A stretch of 64,000 bases of DNA, taken from the NCBI GenBank assembly GCA_964415795.1, contig CAYQBN010000004.1, forward strand, positions 139,558 to 203,557. Direction: 5' to 3'. Below are positions 37,303 to 45,072 of the stretch, piece by piece (the first letter of the stretch is position 1; every line of letters begins with the position of its first letter). The translations under genes and the position numbers were made by a program. Below the pieces are notes generated by a model. The model was given only the letters and a program-made list of their open reading frames with translations, was not told where the DNA came from and searched no databases. Source of the stretch: CALITV01 sp964415795. Its GTDB lineage: Bacteria; UBP6; UBA1177; JAKLFG01.

Positions 37303-37716
37303 CTATGAAATGAGTTTCTTGATCTCGGTGACCGGCGGGACTTTTCCCGCCACCTTCACCACACCATCGACTGCAAGTGCCGGTGTTGCCATAACACCGA
37401 ACGAGATGATTTCGTTGATGTCAGTGACCTTGATGAGTTCGTAGTCGATGCCGAGTTCCTTGGCCGCCTCTTCGGTCAGCATCGCCAGTTGCTTGCACTT
37501 GGGACAACCAGTCCCGAGGATTTGCAGTTTCTTTTTTCCGGATCTTGTTCCCGGCTCCGCCGCCTTCTCGACCTTCTCTTCACCGCAACAGCCGCATACG
37601 CCGCTTTCGGCTTTCGCCTCCTTTTCGGGGATCTCTTCCACCTGTACATTGCAACAGGAATTTCTACCGCCGCCAAAAAGGCTCGAGAAGATCCCTTTCT
37701 TTTTTTCTCCGGTCAT
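37303..37716 (-). CDS. arsE: ArsE-like small redox-active disulfide protein with Cys-rich extension
   Basis: 137 residues. The C-terminal ~75 residues are a mini-thioredoxin of the TM0996/MTH895 type: LQILGTGCPKCKQLAMLTEEAAKEL and VMATPALAVDGVVKVAGKVP. The N-terminal half adds cysteine motifs NSCCNV and VCGCCGEE linked by a Lys/Glu-rich stretch, which could hold As(III) or zinc. In arsEFG operons this is the ArsE component. AGGGAG precedes the ATG. Confidence 0.78.
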   Translation of the reverse strand: MTGEKKKGIFSSLFGGGRNSCCNVQVEEIPEKEAKAESGVCGCCGEEKVEKAAEPGTRSGKKKLQILGTGCPKCKQLAMLTEEAAKELGIDYELIKVTDINEIISFGVMATPALAVDGVVKVAGKVPPVTEIKKLIS

Positions 37717-37728
37717 AACACCATCTCC

Positions 37729-38613
37729 CTACAATAGATTAAATATGAGTCCCGCCAATACCGCCGTTGAGAACACTATAAAAACAAAGATGGCCACCAG
37801 TCTCACCTTGAATATACTGGCAAGCATACTCATTTCGGGGATACTCATACCGGCTCCGCCGATTATCAACGCGATGACCGCTCCAATGCTCATGCCCTTC
37901 TGGGTCAGGGCCACACCGATAGGTATGACCGTCTCGGCGCGGATATACAACGGGATGCCGATAAGCGCTGCCACCGGTATCGCCAAAGGATTGTTCAGGC
38001 CGGCCCACCGCACGACCAGATCGTTGGGCACATACCCATAAATCGCCGCTCCTATCGCTACACCGATGAGAAGATACAACAGAACTCCGCGAAAATCGTC
38101 CCATGCGCCGGCGAACGCGCGGAAGAACTTCTCCTTGAAGGTAGGAAGCGGCATCCGGTCGACGTGACCTCCGGTGACACGGACACTCTTCACCTGTTTT
38201 TCAAACCCCAGTTTCGCCAGAAGCGCTCCGCTGAGCATGGCCGCGATGAAGGTCACCAAGCCGTAAGTCAGACACGCCTTCCATCCCAATAACGCCAGAA
38301 ACATGGTCAATATAATGGGGTTCAGCAGCGGAGAAGCCAGCACGAACGACATGGTCGCTCCGAACGGCACCCCGGCACGGAGAAAACCCACGGTCATCGG
38401 AATGGTCGAACAGGAACAGAACGGTGTCAGGGCCCCTAGTGTAGCGCCGAGGAAATTACCCATCCATCCCTCCCGGGTAAGCCACCGTTTGATCTTTTCA
38501 TGGGACACATACTCGAACAACAGGCCCACGAGCGTGCTGATGCCGAGGAACAGTACGGTCAGCTCCACGAAGATCAGAACGAAGAATTGAAGTGAAACCA
38601 GTAGCGAATTCAT
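37729..38613 (-). CDS. arsP: ArsP-like permease (organoarsenical efflux family)
   Basis: 294 residues, about eight helices. The Cys-Ser-Cys motif TPFCSCSTIPMTVGFLRAG in an early helix and the second half AGLNNPLAIPVAALIGIPLYIRAETVIPIG are typical of the permease (DUF318) family that includes ArsP, an exporter of trivalent organoarsenicals such as methylarsenite. It is the first structural gene after arsR (12 bases), which supports an arsenical role. Other substrates are possible. Confidence 0.8.
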   Translation of the reverse strand: MNSLLVSLQFFVLIFVELTVLFLGISTLVGLLFEYVSHEKIKRWLTREGWMGNFLGATLGALTPFCSCSTIPMTVGFLRAGVPFGATMSFVLASPLLNPIILTMFLALLGWKACLTYGLVTFIAAMLSGALLAKLGFEKQVKSVRVTGGHVDRMPLPTFKEKFFRAFAGAWDDFRGVLLYLLIGVAIGAAIYGYVPNDLVVRWAGLNNPLAIPVAALIGIPLYIRAETVIPIGVALTQKGMSIGAVIALIIGGAGMSIPEMSMLASIFKVRLVAIFVFIVFSTAVLAGLIFNLL

Positions 38614-38625
38614 AATTGGTTCTTT

Positions 38626-38979
38626 CTATGCCTCTCTCTTGCGATCATTTCCTTTCTTGGCGATCCATGTCTCCAGTTTCTCTCTGAGCGCGGCATAGTC
38701 CTTCGAACTGAGGTGGTTCTGCACATCCCGGATGATGCCCGCCTCCAACGGTAGCAAATCAGGGGAAACCCGGTAGTTGACCCATACACCGATCCGCTGG
38801 TCCTCGAGGATACCCGCCTGCGTCAGGTAGCGTAGATGGCGCGACGCCTTCGATTGCGTGAGCCCGAGGACCCGCATGATGTCGCACACACACAGTTCGG
38901 GACGCCAAGACAGAAGTGCAAGTATCTGAAGACGCGTCTCGTCGGCGAGAGCCTTGAAGAACCGAGATTGCTTTTTCAC
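38626..38979 (-). CDS. arsR: ArsR/SmtB family metalloregulator
   Basis: 117 residues from a GTG at 38979, preceded by GAGGGG with five-base spacing. An upstream in-frame ATG at 39039 would start inside the promoter, so it is rejected. A winged helix with ALADETRLQILALLSW, the As(III)-binding site ELCVCDI in helix alpha3 and QSKASRHLRYLTQAG in the recognition helix. It should repress the 12-gene arsenic operon and leave the DNA when arsenite binds the Cys pair. A third ligand may come from a nearby Cys-free region, so binding mode is uncertain. Confidence 0.92.
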   Translation of the reverse strand: MKKQSRFFKALADETRLQILALLSWRPELCVCDIMRVLGLTQSKASRHLRYLTQAGILEDQRIGVWVNYRVSPDLLPLEAGIIRDVQNHLSSKDYAALREKLETWIAKKGNDRKREA

Positions 38980-39011
38980 CTCATCCCCTCTTTCATACAA
39001 CCGCTTATGCG

Positions 39012-39039
39012 AATATATGCTACTTAAAAGAGAAGTCAA
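39012..39039 (-). promoter_or_regulatory. Promoter and probable ArsR operator of the arsenic island
   Basis: TTGACT, 16 bases, TATATT about 35 bases before the arsR GTG. GCATA repeats five bases apart around the -10 (GCATATATTCGCATA) and may be part of the operator. Confidence 0.6.
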
Positions 39040-39064
39040 GAACCGGAAACATTTTTTTCTTTCA

Positions 39065-39093
39065 TTGACTTGATGGTATGGAAGTGCTATGAA
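39065..39093 (+). promoter_or_regulatory. Predicted sigma70 promoter for the HEAT-repeat gene
   Basis: TTGACT, 17 bases, TATGAA. It is divergent from the arsR promoter with 25 bases between the two -35 hexamers. RNA would start near 39100, too close for an ATG at 39105 to have a leader. Confidence 0.5.
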
Positions 39094-39122
39094 TTTTTTA
39101 TCATATGTCTGAGGGGCAGGCG

Positions 39123-41006
39123 GTGCATTCAGCCCTCAAAAAAGCACTGCTTGAGCAGTTTCGCGCTGTTGAATCAACGAAAAAAGAGGCGCTCTACCGA
39201 CAGGTGCGACAGGTTGTCGTCCAGCTGGTCAAGATAGCGAAACTCACAACGCTCTATCCCATCGAAGATCCGGTATATGACGACCTCGTCGAAACGATGA
39301 AGACCAATCTCGACGCCATCGGCAACTCTCTCCCCGTATGTGCCATCAACATCAAAAAGGTCGGTTTCTACTATATGGAAAAGCGCCTCAAGATATTCGA
39401 CGAAGGAGAGAAAGACCTGCGCAATCTTTTCGTTACCAACGAAATACGGGAACTGGCCTTCATTAAAGGCATATCCATCGAGGAAATAAGGAATTTTTTT
39501 GCTATCATCGGAAAGACCATTTCCTATACCGGTGCAGAACACGACATCAACACTCTCCTCTGGGACTACGGCATCTCGCATATCATGTGCCTTTCCTCGG
39601 AAGACACTGGCGAAACGGCCCCCTTTTCCGCCCCCGATTTTGCCGACTTCTTCGTGCCACTTCCGCCTCCTGCGCCCCTAAATTTGGAGGAAATGGGCAA
39701 GATCGCTCCGCTCTTCGACTCTGTCTTCAAAGGAGGGCACGCCCTTTTCGAGGAGTTCTTGAAAACGAACGGCGACCTCTATTCGGTGCAGCGCTACCTC
39801 GCGGTGGTTTCCCGCATTCTCCTCGCCGAAAGCGACCCCCATCTCCTGCGGCGCTTTGCCGATCAACTTACCGAGTATGCCGAAACGCTTCTGCTCTCCC
39901 GCCGTTTCACCTACGGTCTCGCCTTTCTCGCCACCCTCACGGAAATCGCGGCAAAAACCGCCTCGCAAAAGAACGCCCTCCACGAACGGACCGCCGGACA
40001 AGTCTCCCGCCTCACCTCCTGCGAATGGTGCGACAAGATGTTCGATCTTGCACCCAAACTGCCGCCTGAAGAGCATGAAAGCTTCGCCGCCTATCTCGCA
40101 CTTGTCTCACCGATTCATTTTGAACATGTTTTCCTCCGGACTGTGGAACTACCCTCCCGCGAGCTTCGACTCCGCTGTCTCGACGCCATCACCAAAGATT
40201 TCGGCGATCCTCAGATGGCGAAGAAATTGCTCGCCCATACCGATTGGCGCGTCGTGCGGAACACCCTCTACCTCATGCGCTCGGTTAAGAATGAACTCTT
40301 CGTCCCCCTCGTCCGCAATGTGATGAATCACCCTCAGCGGCAAGTGCGCATTGAAGCGGCGCTTGTCCTTTCAGAATACAACGCCGACGACAACCTTTCA
40401 TTCTGGCAAAAGGCGGTCTTCAGCCCCGAGCGGGAGATTCGTCTCGTCGCCGTGAAAAGCGTGGTTCGTATAAAGGACATTCAGGCGAAGAGCATTCTCG
40501 ACAGCCTCTTGCGCCCGCAACAGATACGCAACTACCCGCTCGACGAGATCGCATCCTTTTTCTCTGTCATCGTCTCGTCCGGTCGGCAGGAATTTTTCGA
40601 TCTCGTCGCCGCCCACCTCTTTTCATCTGACCGGGAACTTCGCATGACGACGCTCAAGGCAATGCACGGTATGTCATCAGCCGATACTATATGGCGCACC
40701 CTTGCCAAGCGGGTCTCTTCTAAAGATTTTCTTACACTTGACCGCGAAGAGATAGAACAGACCATTGGCCTCCTTAGAGAAGAAGGCGTACGAACGGTCC
40801 TGCCGGCACTCGAATACCTCTTTACGCTTCAGGGAGGGATATTCAGCCGCAGCCAATATCGCCCCGTAAAGGAGATTGTCTTCGCTTACATTGGCAAACT
40901 TCGCCGGGTGAAATTCGTGCAGGCATGGCTCGAGAAAGCCTATGCTCAGGGGAACAAAGAGACCCGCTCGGTGCTCGAGCAGTTCGGCATAAAGGGGGGT
41001 AGTTGA
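39123..41006 (+). CDS. HEAT-repeat protein with a shared N-terminal module
   Basis: 627 residues from a GTG at 39123, preferred because GAGGGG is six bases upstream and the promoter leaves no leader for the ATG at 39105. The first ~180 residues (VQLVKIAKLTTLYPIEDPVYDDLV, then VCAINIKKVGFYY and EIRNFFAIIGKTI) form the same domain type as the start of the next gene. The C-terminal half has HEAT-like repeats (DWRVVRNTLYLMRSVKNELFV, RQVRIEAALVLSEYN, EIRLVAVKSVVRIKD). Such proteins are frequent in Myxococcota and related bacteria; function is unknown, probably a signalling scaffold. The next gene overlaps its stop. Confidence 0.78.
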   Translation: MHSALKKALLEQFRAVESTKKEALYRQVRQVVVQLVKIAKLTTLYPIEDPVYDDLVETMKTNLDAIGNSLPVCAINIKKVGFYYMEKRLKIFDEGEKDLRNLFVTNEIRELAFIKGISIEEIRNFFAIIGKTISYTGAEHDINTLLWDYGISHIMCLSSEDTGETAPFSAPDFADFFVPLPPPAPLNLEEMGKIAPLFDSVFKGGHALFEEFLKTNGDLYSVQRYLAVVSRILLAESDPHLLRRFADQLTEYAETLLLSRRFTYGLAFLATLTEIAAKTASQKNALHERTAGQVSRLTSCEWCDKMFDLAPKLPPEEHESFAAYLALVSPIHFEHVFLRTVELPSRELRLRCLDAITKDFGDPQMAKKLLAHTDWRVVRNTLYLMRSVKNELFVPLVRNVMNHPQRQVRIEAALVLSEYNADDNLSFWQKAVFSPEREIRLVAVKSVVRIKDIQAKSILDSLLRPQQIRNYPLDEIASFFSVIVSSGRQEFFDLVAAHLFSSDRELRMTTLKAMHGMSSADTIWRTLAKRVSSKDFLTLDREEIEQTIGLLREEGVRTVLPALEYLFTLQGGIFSRSQYRPVKEIVFAYIGKLRRVKFVQAWLEKAYAQGNKETRSVLEQFGIKGGS

Positions 41007-42445
41007 TGGAAGAGCGCCGCGATCTGCCGGGAAGCGAGAACATGCCGCGAAAGCGGCGGTATCACCTCATCAAGAACTTCTTCACCTTTTGGAAGACCGC
41101 CAAAATGTACGGCGGCGAGAACGAGCGCATTGACGAAGGTGTCACGAAGATGCGCGAAACGCTCAATTTCTTCTTCGCTACCCAGAACGAGGTCACGCTC
41201 TTGTTCGACGGCATCGATTTCAAAGTCGACAAGGAACGCATTCGGGGAAGACGACAGGATGACAAATATTTCGAGGACCTCTACGATCTTTTCCTTTCGC
41301 TCTGCCTCTCTCAGATCACCTTCTCCCGAGCGGTGACCAACCACGAGATACTGCTCTTTTTCCGTGCAATGGCCTTTTTCCCGGTGGGAAGAGAGCCCAA
41401 AAAAGTCTCCTACGATCGCTTCAAGGAAAAGATACCTTCCGAAGTGACCCATATCACCACTGTTCCCTACGACCCTGAAGAATCAGGAGGTTCCCCCACT
41501 CTGACCCATTTCGAAATGGCCCGAGAGAATTACCGGGCGCTCGTCGATTCGTACGACGAGATCGCCCAGAGCGTTCTCTCGGGCGATGTGATACCACTCC
41601 GCACCTTCGACCGACGCGTCCAGATATTCATCGACCTTCTCACGGAACCCGAGTGTCCTCATCTTTACGAATACCTCCTTCTCTTGGCTTCCCTCGACGC
41701 TTTCCACGGACGCGAATATGCCACCCACACGGTAAACACTCTTATCTATGCGCTTGCTATCGGCAAAACGCTCGGCGTCTCCGATGCCCTCCTCAAACGG
41801 ATAGGAACCGCGGCACTCGTCCACGGCCTTCTCCGCCCCAAGGTGGACACGGCGAACGAAGAAACACTCGCCGATTTCTCGCGCAGCACCTTCCTTGCCG
41901 CCTCACGCATGGAGTACTTCTCTCTTACGCGAATGGACGCATCCCTCTGCGCAGCGTTCCACCCGTGGTTGTTCGCAGACAACGAACTGGCACGGATGAA
42001 AGCGAACCGACGAGGTACAGTTGCCGAGGAGGTGCTCCATGTCGCTAAGTTCTTTGAAATGACTTCGCGGCGGCGCACTTCTCTTCTCGCAGGCCGCAAG
42101 GCTCCGGCGAGTATGTTCAAAACGCTTCAAACGATCCTCTTCCTCCGGCGCGAGAAGGTGTTCGTTCCCTTCATCGCCGAAGCACTCCTTGCGGCGGTCG
42201 GGATCTATCCGCCGGGACACCTATGCGCCGTGCACAGATCGCCCCATTATGCCTTTTCGCTCTCCCGATTCCCTGACTTCTCAAGTGAGGGGATCGTGTG
42301 TCTCCTCGACCGGAATGGGAATTTCGTCCAAAAAACCTCTCTGCGCGCCGATCTCCTCATCGATATGCCGGAGATACAAGCACTGAGACCGCCGCCCGCA
42401 TTTCTAGAAAAGGTATTCTCCTTATTCGATACGCCCGGATCTTAG
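41006..42445 (+). CDS. Degenerate HD-GYP-like protein
   Basis: 479 residues; the ATG at 41006 overlaps the previous stop (TGATG) and follows AAGGGGGG. N-terminal region: FWKTAKMYGGENERIDEGVTKMRETLNFFF, VTLLFDGIDFKVDKERI, ITFSRAVTNHEILLFF, equivalent to the N-terminus of the preceding protein. The C-terminal region aligns with an HD-GYP domain (YATHTVNTLIYALAIGKTLGVSDALLKRIGTAALVHGL), but the catalytic HD has become HG and no GYP motif is seen, so it should not hydrolyse cyclic-di-GMP. It may act as a binding partner for the HEAT protein. Confidence 0.72.
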   Translation: MEERRDLPGSENMPRKRRYHLIKNFFTFWKTAKMYGGENERIDEGVTKMRETLNFFFATQNEVTLLFDGIDFKVDKERIRGRRQDDKYFEDLYDLFLSLCLSQITFSRAVTNHEILLFFRAMAFFPVGREPKKVSYDRFKEKIPSEVTHITTVPYDPEESGGSPTLTHFEMARENYRALVDSYDEIAQSVLSGDVIPLRTFDRRVQIFIDLLTEPECPHLYEYLLLLASLDAFHGREYATHTVNTLIYALAIGKTLGVSDALLKRIGTAALVHGLLRPKVDTANEETLADFSRSTFLAASRMEYFSLTRMDASLCAAFHPWLFADNELARMKANRRGTVAEEVLHVAKFFEMTSRRRTSLLAGRKAPASMFKTLQTILFLRREKVFVPFIAEALLAAVGIYPPGHLCAVHRSPHYAFSLSRFPDFSSEGIVCLLDRNGNFVQKTSLRADLLIDMPEIQALRPPPAFLEKVFSLFDTPGS

Positions 42446-43428
42446 GAATCTTTCGTGAGCGACCGCTTCCGTCTTTCCCGAAGCGTCCGAAAACTATCGA
42501 CAAGAAGAAGCGTAAAAAACACCACGAGCACGATGCCAACAACGGTAATGAAGGTGCCTTTCGCCGCAAACACCAAATAAAGACAACCGATATCGGCGAG
42601 AAAAGTAATGGTGATCTCCCAAAACAACGATCCATGTTCTTCGGTCGCCCTGCCGGGGATCCATTGTCTTCTTTTCTTTGCTTCGCCCTTTTCCTCTCTG
42701 GCGCCTTTGTGCCGCTCCTCGAGCGCCAGTCGAACCTCCTCCTTTTCCTGCCTCAGCGCTTCCTCTTGTTCCCTGAGAAGAAAGCTCTGTACCTCGGGGC
42801 TTTCTACCACCGCTGGGCTCTCGGCCTGTTTTGCCATTTCCAAAGACGCCGCGGGTACCTCCATCACACTGGATCCCGCCGGAGATCCTCCCGCCGTTAC
42901 GGTCTCGGCCAGCGGTCCCGGGGCCACTTTTCTCTCCGCGGCGATCCCCAGCGTCTCACGGCGCACCTCCTCCTCTCCCTTACGCCGACGCTCTCCGTCA
43001 TCCTGCAGTGGCGTCACGACCACATCGCTCGCCGTTTTCTGATCGGCACCGCGACCGGCCGAAGCCACCGGCACCGTTTTCCTTTCAACCTCCTCCTTTT
43101 TCAGCCGCTCCACGCCTCGCACTGTCTCCGAATAGATCCGAGCCCTCCCTATCGCATCGCGAATGGCGATAGCCGCCTCATCGGGAGTGCACCGAAACCA
43201 TTCCTTCCACTCGTGTTTTCCCTGTTCCATCAACTTCTCTTGCGCCACATGACAATACCGATGCGGATTGTCCACCACCACCGCATACTCAATGATGAAA
43301 CGTTGGTCAGGTTTCTTCCTTATCATCTCTTTGACACGCAGTTCGGGACTTTTAGCGGAAAAAGTGATACGGCACAGGTCTGGAGAAACCGGAGTAGTAA
43401 GGACATACACCGAACCACGCACGATCAT
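42442..43428 (-). CDS. Membrane protein with N-terminal GIY-YIG-like (T5orf172/MUG113) domain
   Basis: 328 residues. The first ~95 residues resemble T5orf172-type GIY-YIG domains: GSVYVLTTPVSPDLCRITFSAKSPELRVKEM, then RFIIEYAVVVDNPHRYCHVAQEKL, HEWKEWFRCTPDEAAIAIRDA. The YIG motif is degenerate, so nuclease activity is uncertain. Residues ~100-265 are charged and coiled-coil-like (QEEALRQEKEEVRLALEERH), and two hydrophobic helices (WEITITFLADIGCLYLVFAA and TFITVVGIVLVVFFTLLLV) end the protein. It therefore carries a nuclease-fold head on a membrane-tethered stalk. Convergent with the HD-GYP-like gene (4-base overlap). Confidence 0.68.
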   Translation of the reverse strand: MIVRGSVYVLTTPVSPDLCRITFSAKSPELRVKEMIRKKPDQRFIIEYAVVVDNPHRYCHVAQEKLMEQGKHEWKEWFRCTPDEAAIAIRDAIGRARIYSETVRGVERLKKEEVERKTVPVASAGRGADQKTASDVVVTPLQDDGERRRKGEEEVRRETLGIAAERKVAPGPLAETVTAGGSPAGSSVMEVPAASLEMAKQAESPAVVESPEVQSFLLREQEEALRQEKEEVRLALEERHKGAREEKGEAKKRRQWIPGRATEEHGSLFWEITITFLADIGCLYLVFAAKGTFITVVGIVLVVFFTLLLVDSFRTLRERRKRSLTKDS

Positions 43429-43518
43429 GCACCGTCCCCCTGATGGCGGTAAGGAACACGCCCTTCTAAGAGAATTGTATTTGAACCATAAGGCGAAGTC
43501 AACGGAACTGGGGGCTTC

Positions 43519-44739
43519 TCACCAGCCGAGGATCTTCACGAGATCGTAGTTCTCGGGATCGGGCAGATACTTCTTGGCCGCCGCGTAGTCGGCAGGGCGC
43601 AGGAAATGCATCGCATCGAAGAGCATCCTGAAATCGTCGGTGGCAATGTCCACCATGCGGGTCTTCACCTTGCCGTCAGCCCCCGCGATGTCCTTGAGGT
43701 AGAGCGGCTTTACGGATCCGTCCGCGCCCGCAACCACGATACACCCGGTCGCCCCTTGCTCGAAAAGGAGCTTCACGCCTAGACCAAGCGTGGTGCAGTA
43801 TTCGAGATCGAACGCTATCGGCGTGTTACAGCGTATCTCGTAACCGATCTCGACCGGGCGGCTCTTCACGCTTATCTTGAGTTCCTTGAGTTTGTTGCCG
43901 AGAAGGGTGTTGAAGATATGTGCCTTGCTCACGTTGCCGAGTTCAGGATGACCGTGTTCGTCAAAGGTGAACTGGACACCGCAGGACTTTATCTCTTCAT
44001 CGGTCATGAAATGGAATACCCCCTCTGACACTGCGATCGCGCCGTAGTTCATGCCGAGGAGTTTTCTCTTGACGATGGCACCAATCATCATCCGTATCAT
44101 GCGGTCAAACGTTATCTCAACCTTCGTGAACATCTCGGGAATGATGATGAGCGGATAGTGGCACGCGTTCCCGATGCCCCACGCGAGATGCCCTGCCTCG
44201 CGTCCCATCATCGAAACGACGAACCAGTTGCCGCTCGTACGAGCGTCCTCGTAGACCGTCATCGCGATGCGGGCACCGTCGTTCTGTGCACTCCGGTAGC
44301 CAAAGGTCGGCAAGCGCCCCGGAAGCGGCAGGTCGTTGTCTATTGTCTTGGGAACATGAATGTTCCGCACTTGAACCTTTTGCTCACCAAGCCATTTGGT
44401 AAGACGGTTCGCGCTCGAAGCGGTGTCGTCACCGCCGATGGTGACGAGGAGTTTGACATCGTTCTTGACAAAGAAGTCGGCTTTGAATTCGGTGTCCTTC
44501 GGCTTATGACGGCTCATCTTGAGGAAGGATCCACCGACGGTGAATATGCGGTCGGCAAGGAGCATATCCATCTCGACGGTATCCGGCTTGTCGGTAAAGA
44601 TCGTCTTGAAACCGTAGTTGATACCGATCACGCGCCAGCCGTCGCTCAAGAACGCCTTGGTAAGGGCACTTACCACCGTGTTGATGCCGGGTGCCGGACC
44701 ACCGGCGCAGAGAACGGCGACCGATCCTTTGCTACTCAT
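43519..44739 (-). CDS. pfp: Pyrophosphate-dependent 6-phosphofructokinase
   Basis: 406 residues with the ATG at 44739 (AAAGGAGGT six bases upstream). Phosphofructokinase fold: LCAGGPAPGINTVV, GGDDTASSAN, PKTIDND, MGREAGHLAW. The second Asp in GGDD and the Lys in PKTIDND mark PPi as phosphoryl donor, where ATP enzymes have GGDG and PGTIDND. The enzyme is reversible and lowers the ATP cost of glycolysis, which matches the pyrophosphatase at 23.7 kb. The gene stands alone with its own promoter. Confidence 0.93.
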   Translation of the reverse strand: MSSKGSVAVLCAGGPAPGINTVVSALTKAFLSDGWRVIGINYGFKTIFTDKPDTVEMDMLLADRIFTVGGSFLKMSRHKPKDTEFKADFFVKNDVKLLVTIGGDDTASSANRLTKWLGEQKVQVRNIHVPKTIDNDLPLPGRLPTFGYRSAQNDGARIAMTVYEDARTSGNWFVVSMMGREAGHLAWGIGNACHYPLIIIPEMFTKVEITFDRMIRMMIGAIVKRKLLGMNYGAIAVSEGVFHFMTDEEIKSCGVQFTFDEHGHPELGNVSKAHIFNTLLGNKLKELKISVKSRPVEIGYEIRCNTPIAFDLEYCTTLGLGVKLLFEQGATGCIVVAGADGSVKPLYLKDIAGADGKVKTRMVDIATDDFRMLFDAMHFLRPADYAAAKKYLPDPENYDLVKILGW

Positions 44740-44784
44740 CGTGTTACCTCCTTTTAGACACACCAAACTACGCGGTACGCTCTC

Positions 44785-44812
44785 ATCCTAACGGGACTCG
44801 AGAAAAAAGCAA
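44785..44812 (-). promoter_or_regulatory. Predicted sigma70 promoter for pfp
   Basis: TTGCTT, 16 bases, TAGGAT about 45 bases before the start codon; moderate match. Confidence 0.4.
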
Positions 44813-44852
44813 CGAGACGCTAGTCGCTCACCGCACCGTTTTCTCAAAAATG

Positions 44853-44880
44853 TTGCAATCGGCCGAAAGCGAAGTATAAG
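44853..44880 (+). promoter_or_regulatory. Predicted promoter of tRNA-Pro
   Basis: TTGCAA, 16 bases, TATAAG, starting RNA a few bases before the mature tRNA. Divergent from the pfp promoter. Confidence 0.55.
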
Positions 44881-44893
44881 AAAAACGAACGGT

Positions 44894-44971
44894 CGGGATG
44901 TGGCTCAGTCTGGCTAGAGCACTGCGTTCGGGACGCAGGGGCCGCTGGTTCGAATCCAGTCATCCCGACCA
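44894..44971 (+). tRNA. tRNA-Pro (anticodon CGG)
   Basis: 78 bases with encoded CCA. Acceptor CGGGATG/CATCCCG (seven perfect pairs, with the C1-G72 typical of bacterial tRNA-Pro), D-arm GCTC/GAGC, anticodon arm CTGCG-TTCGGGA-CGCAG giving anticodon CGG, five-base variable loop, T-arm GCTGG-TTCGAAT-CCAGT. It reads the CCG proline codon. A run of T follows directly after the CCA. Confidence 0.97.
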
Positions 44972-45072
44972 TTTTTGTCTCTTCTTTCCCCCCAGAATAG
45001 TTGTTTTCGCACGCGAACCTGATATATGATACCGCCAATGACGACGAAGATCGAACCACTCCGGGTGTCGGT

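Noticed and set aside
39105..39125. ATG at 39105 as start of the HEAT gene
   Set aside because: Would be almost leaderless from the predicted promoter and has no ribosome site; GTG at 39123 has GAGGGG at good distance. It cannot be fully excluded.
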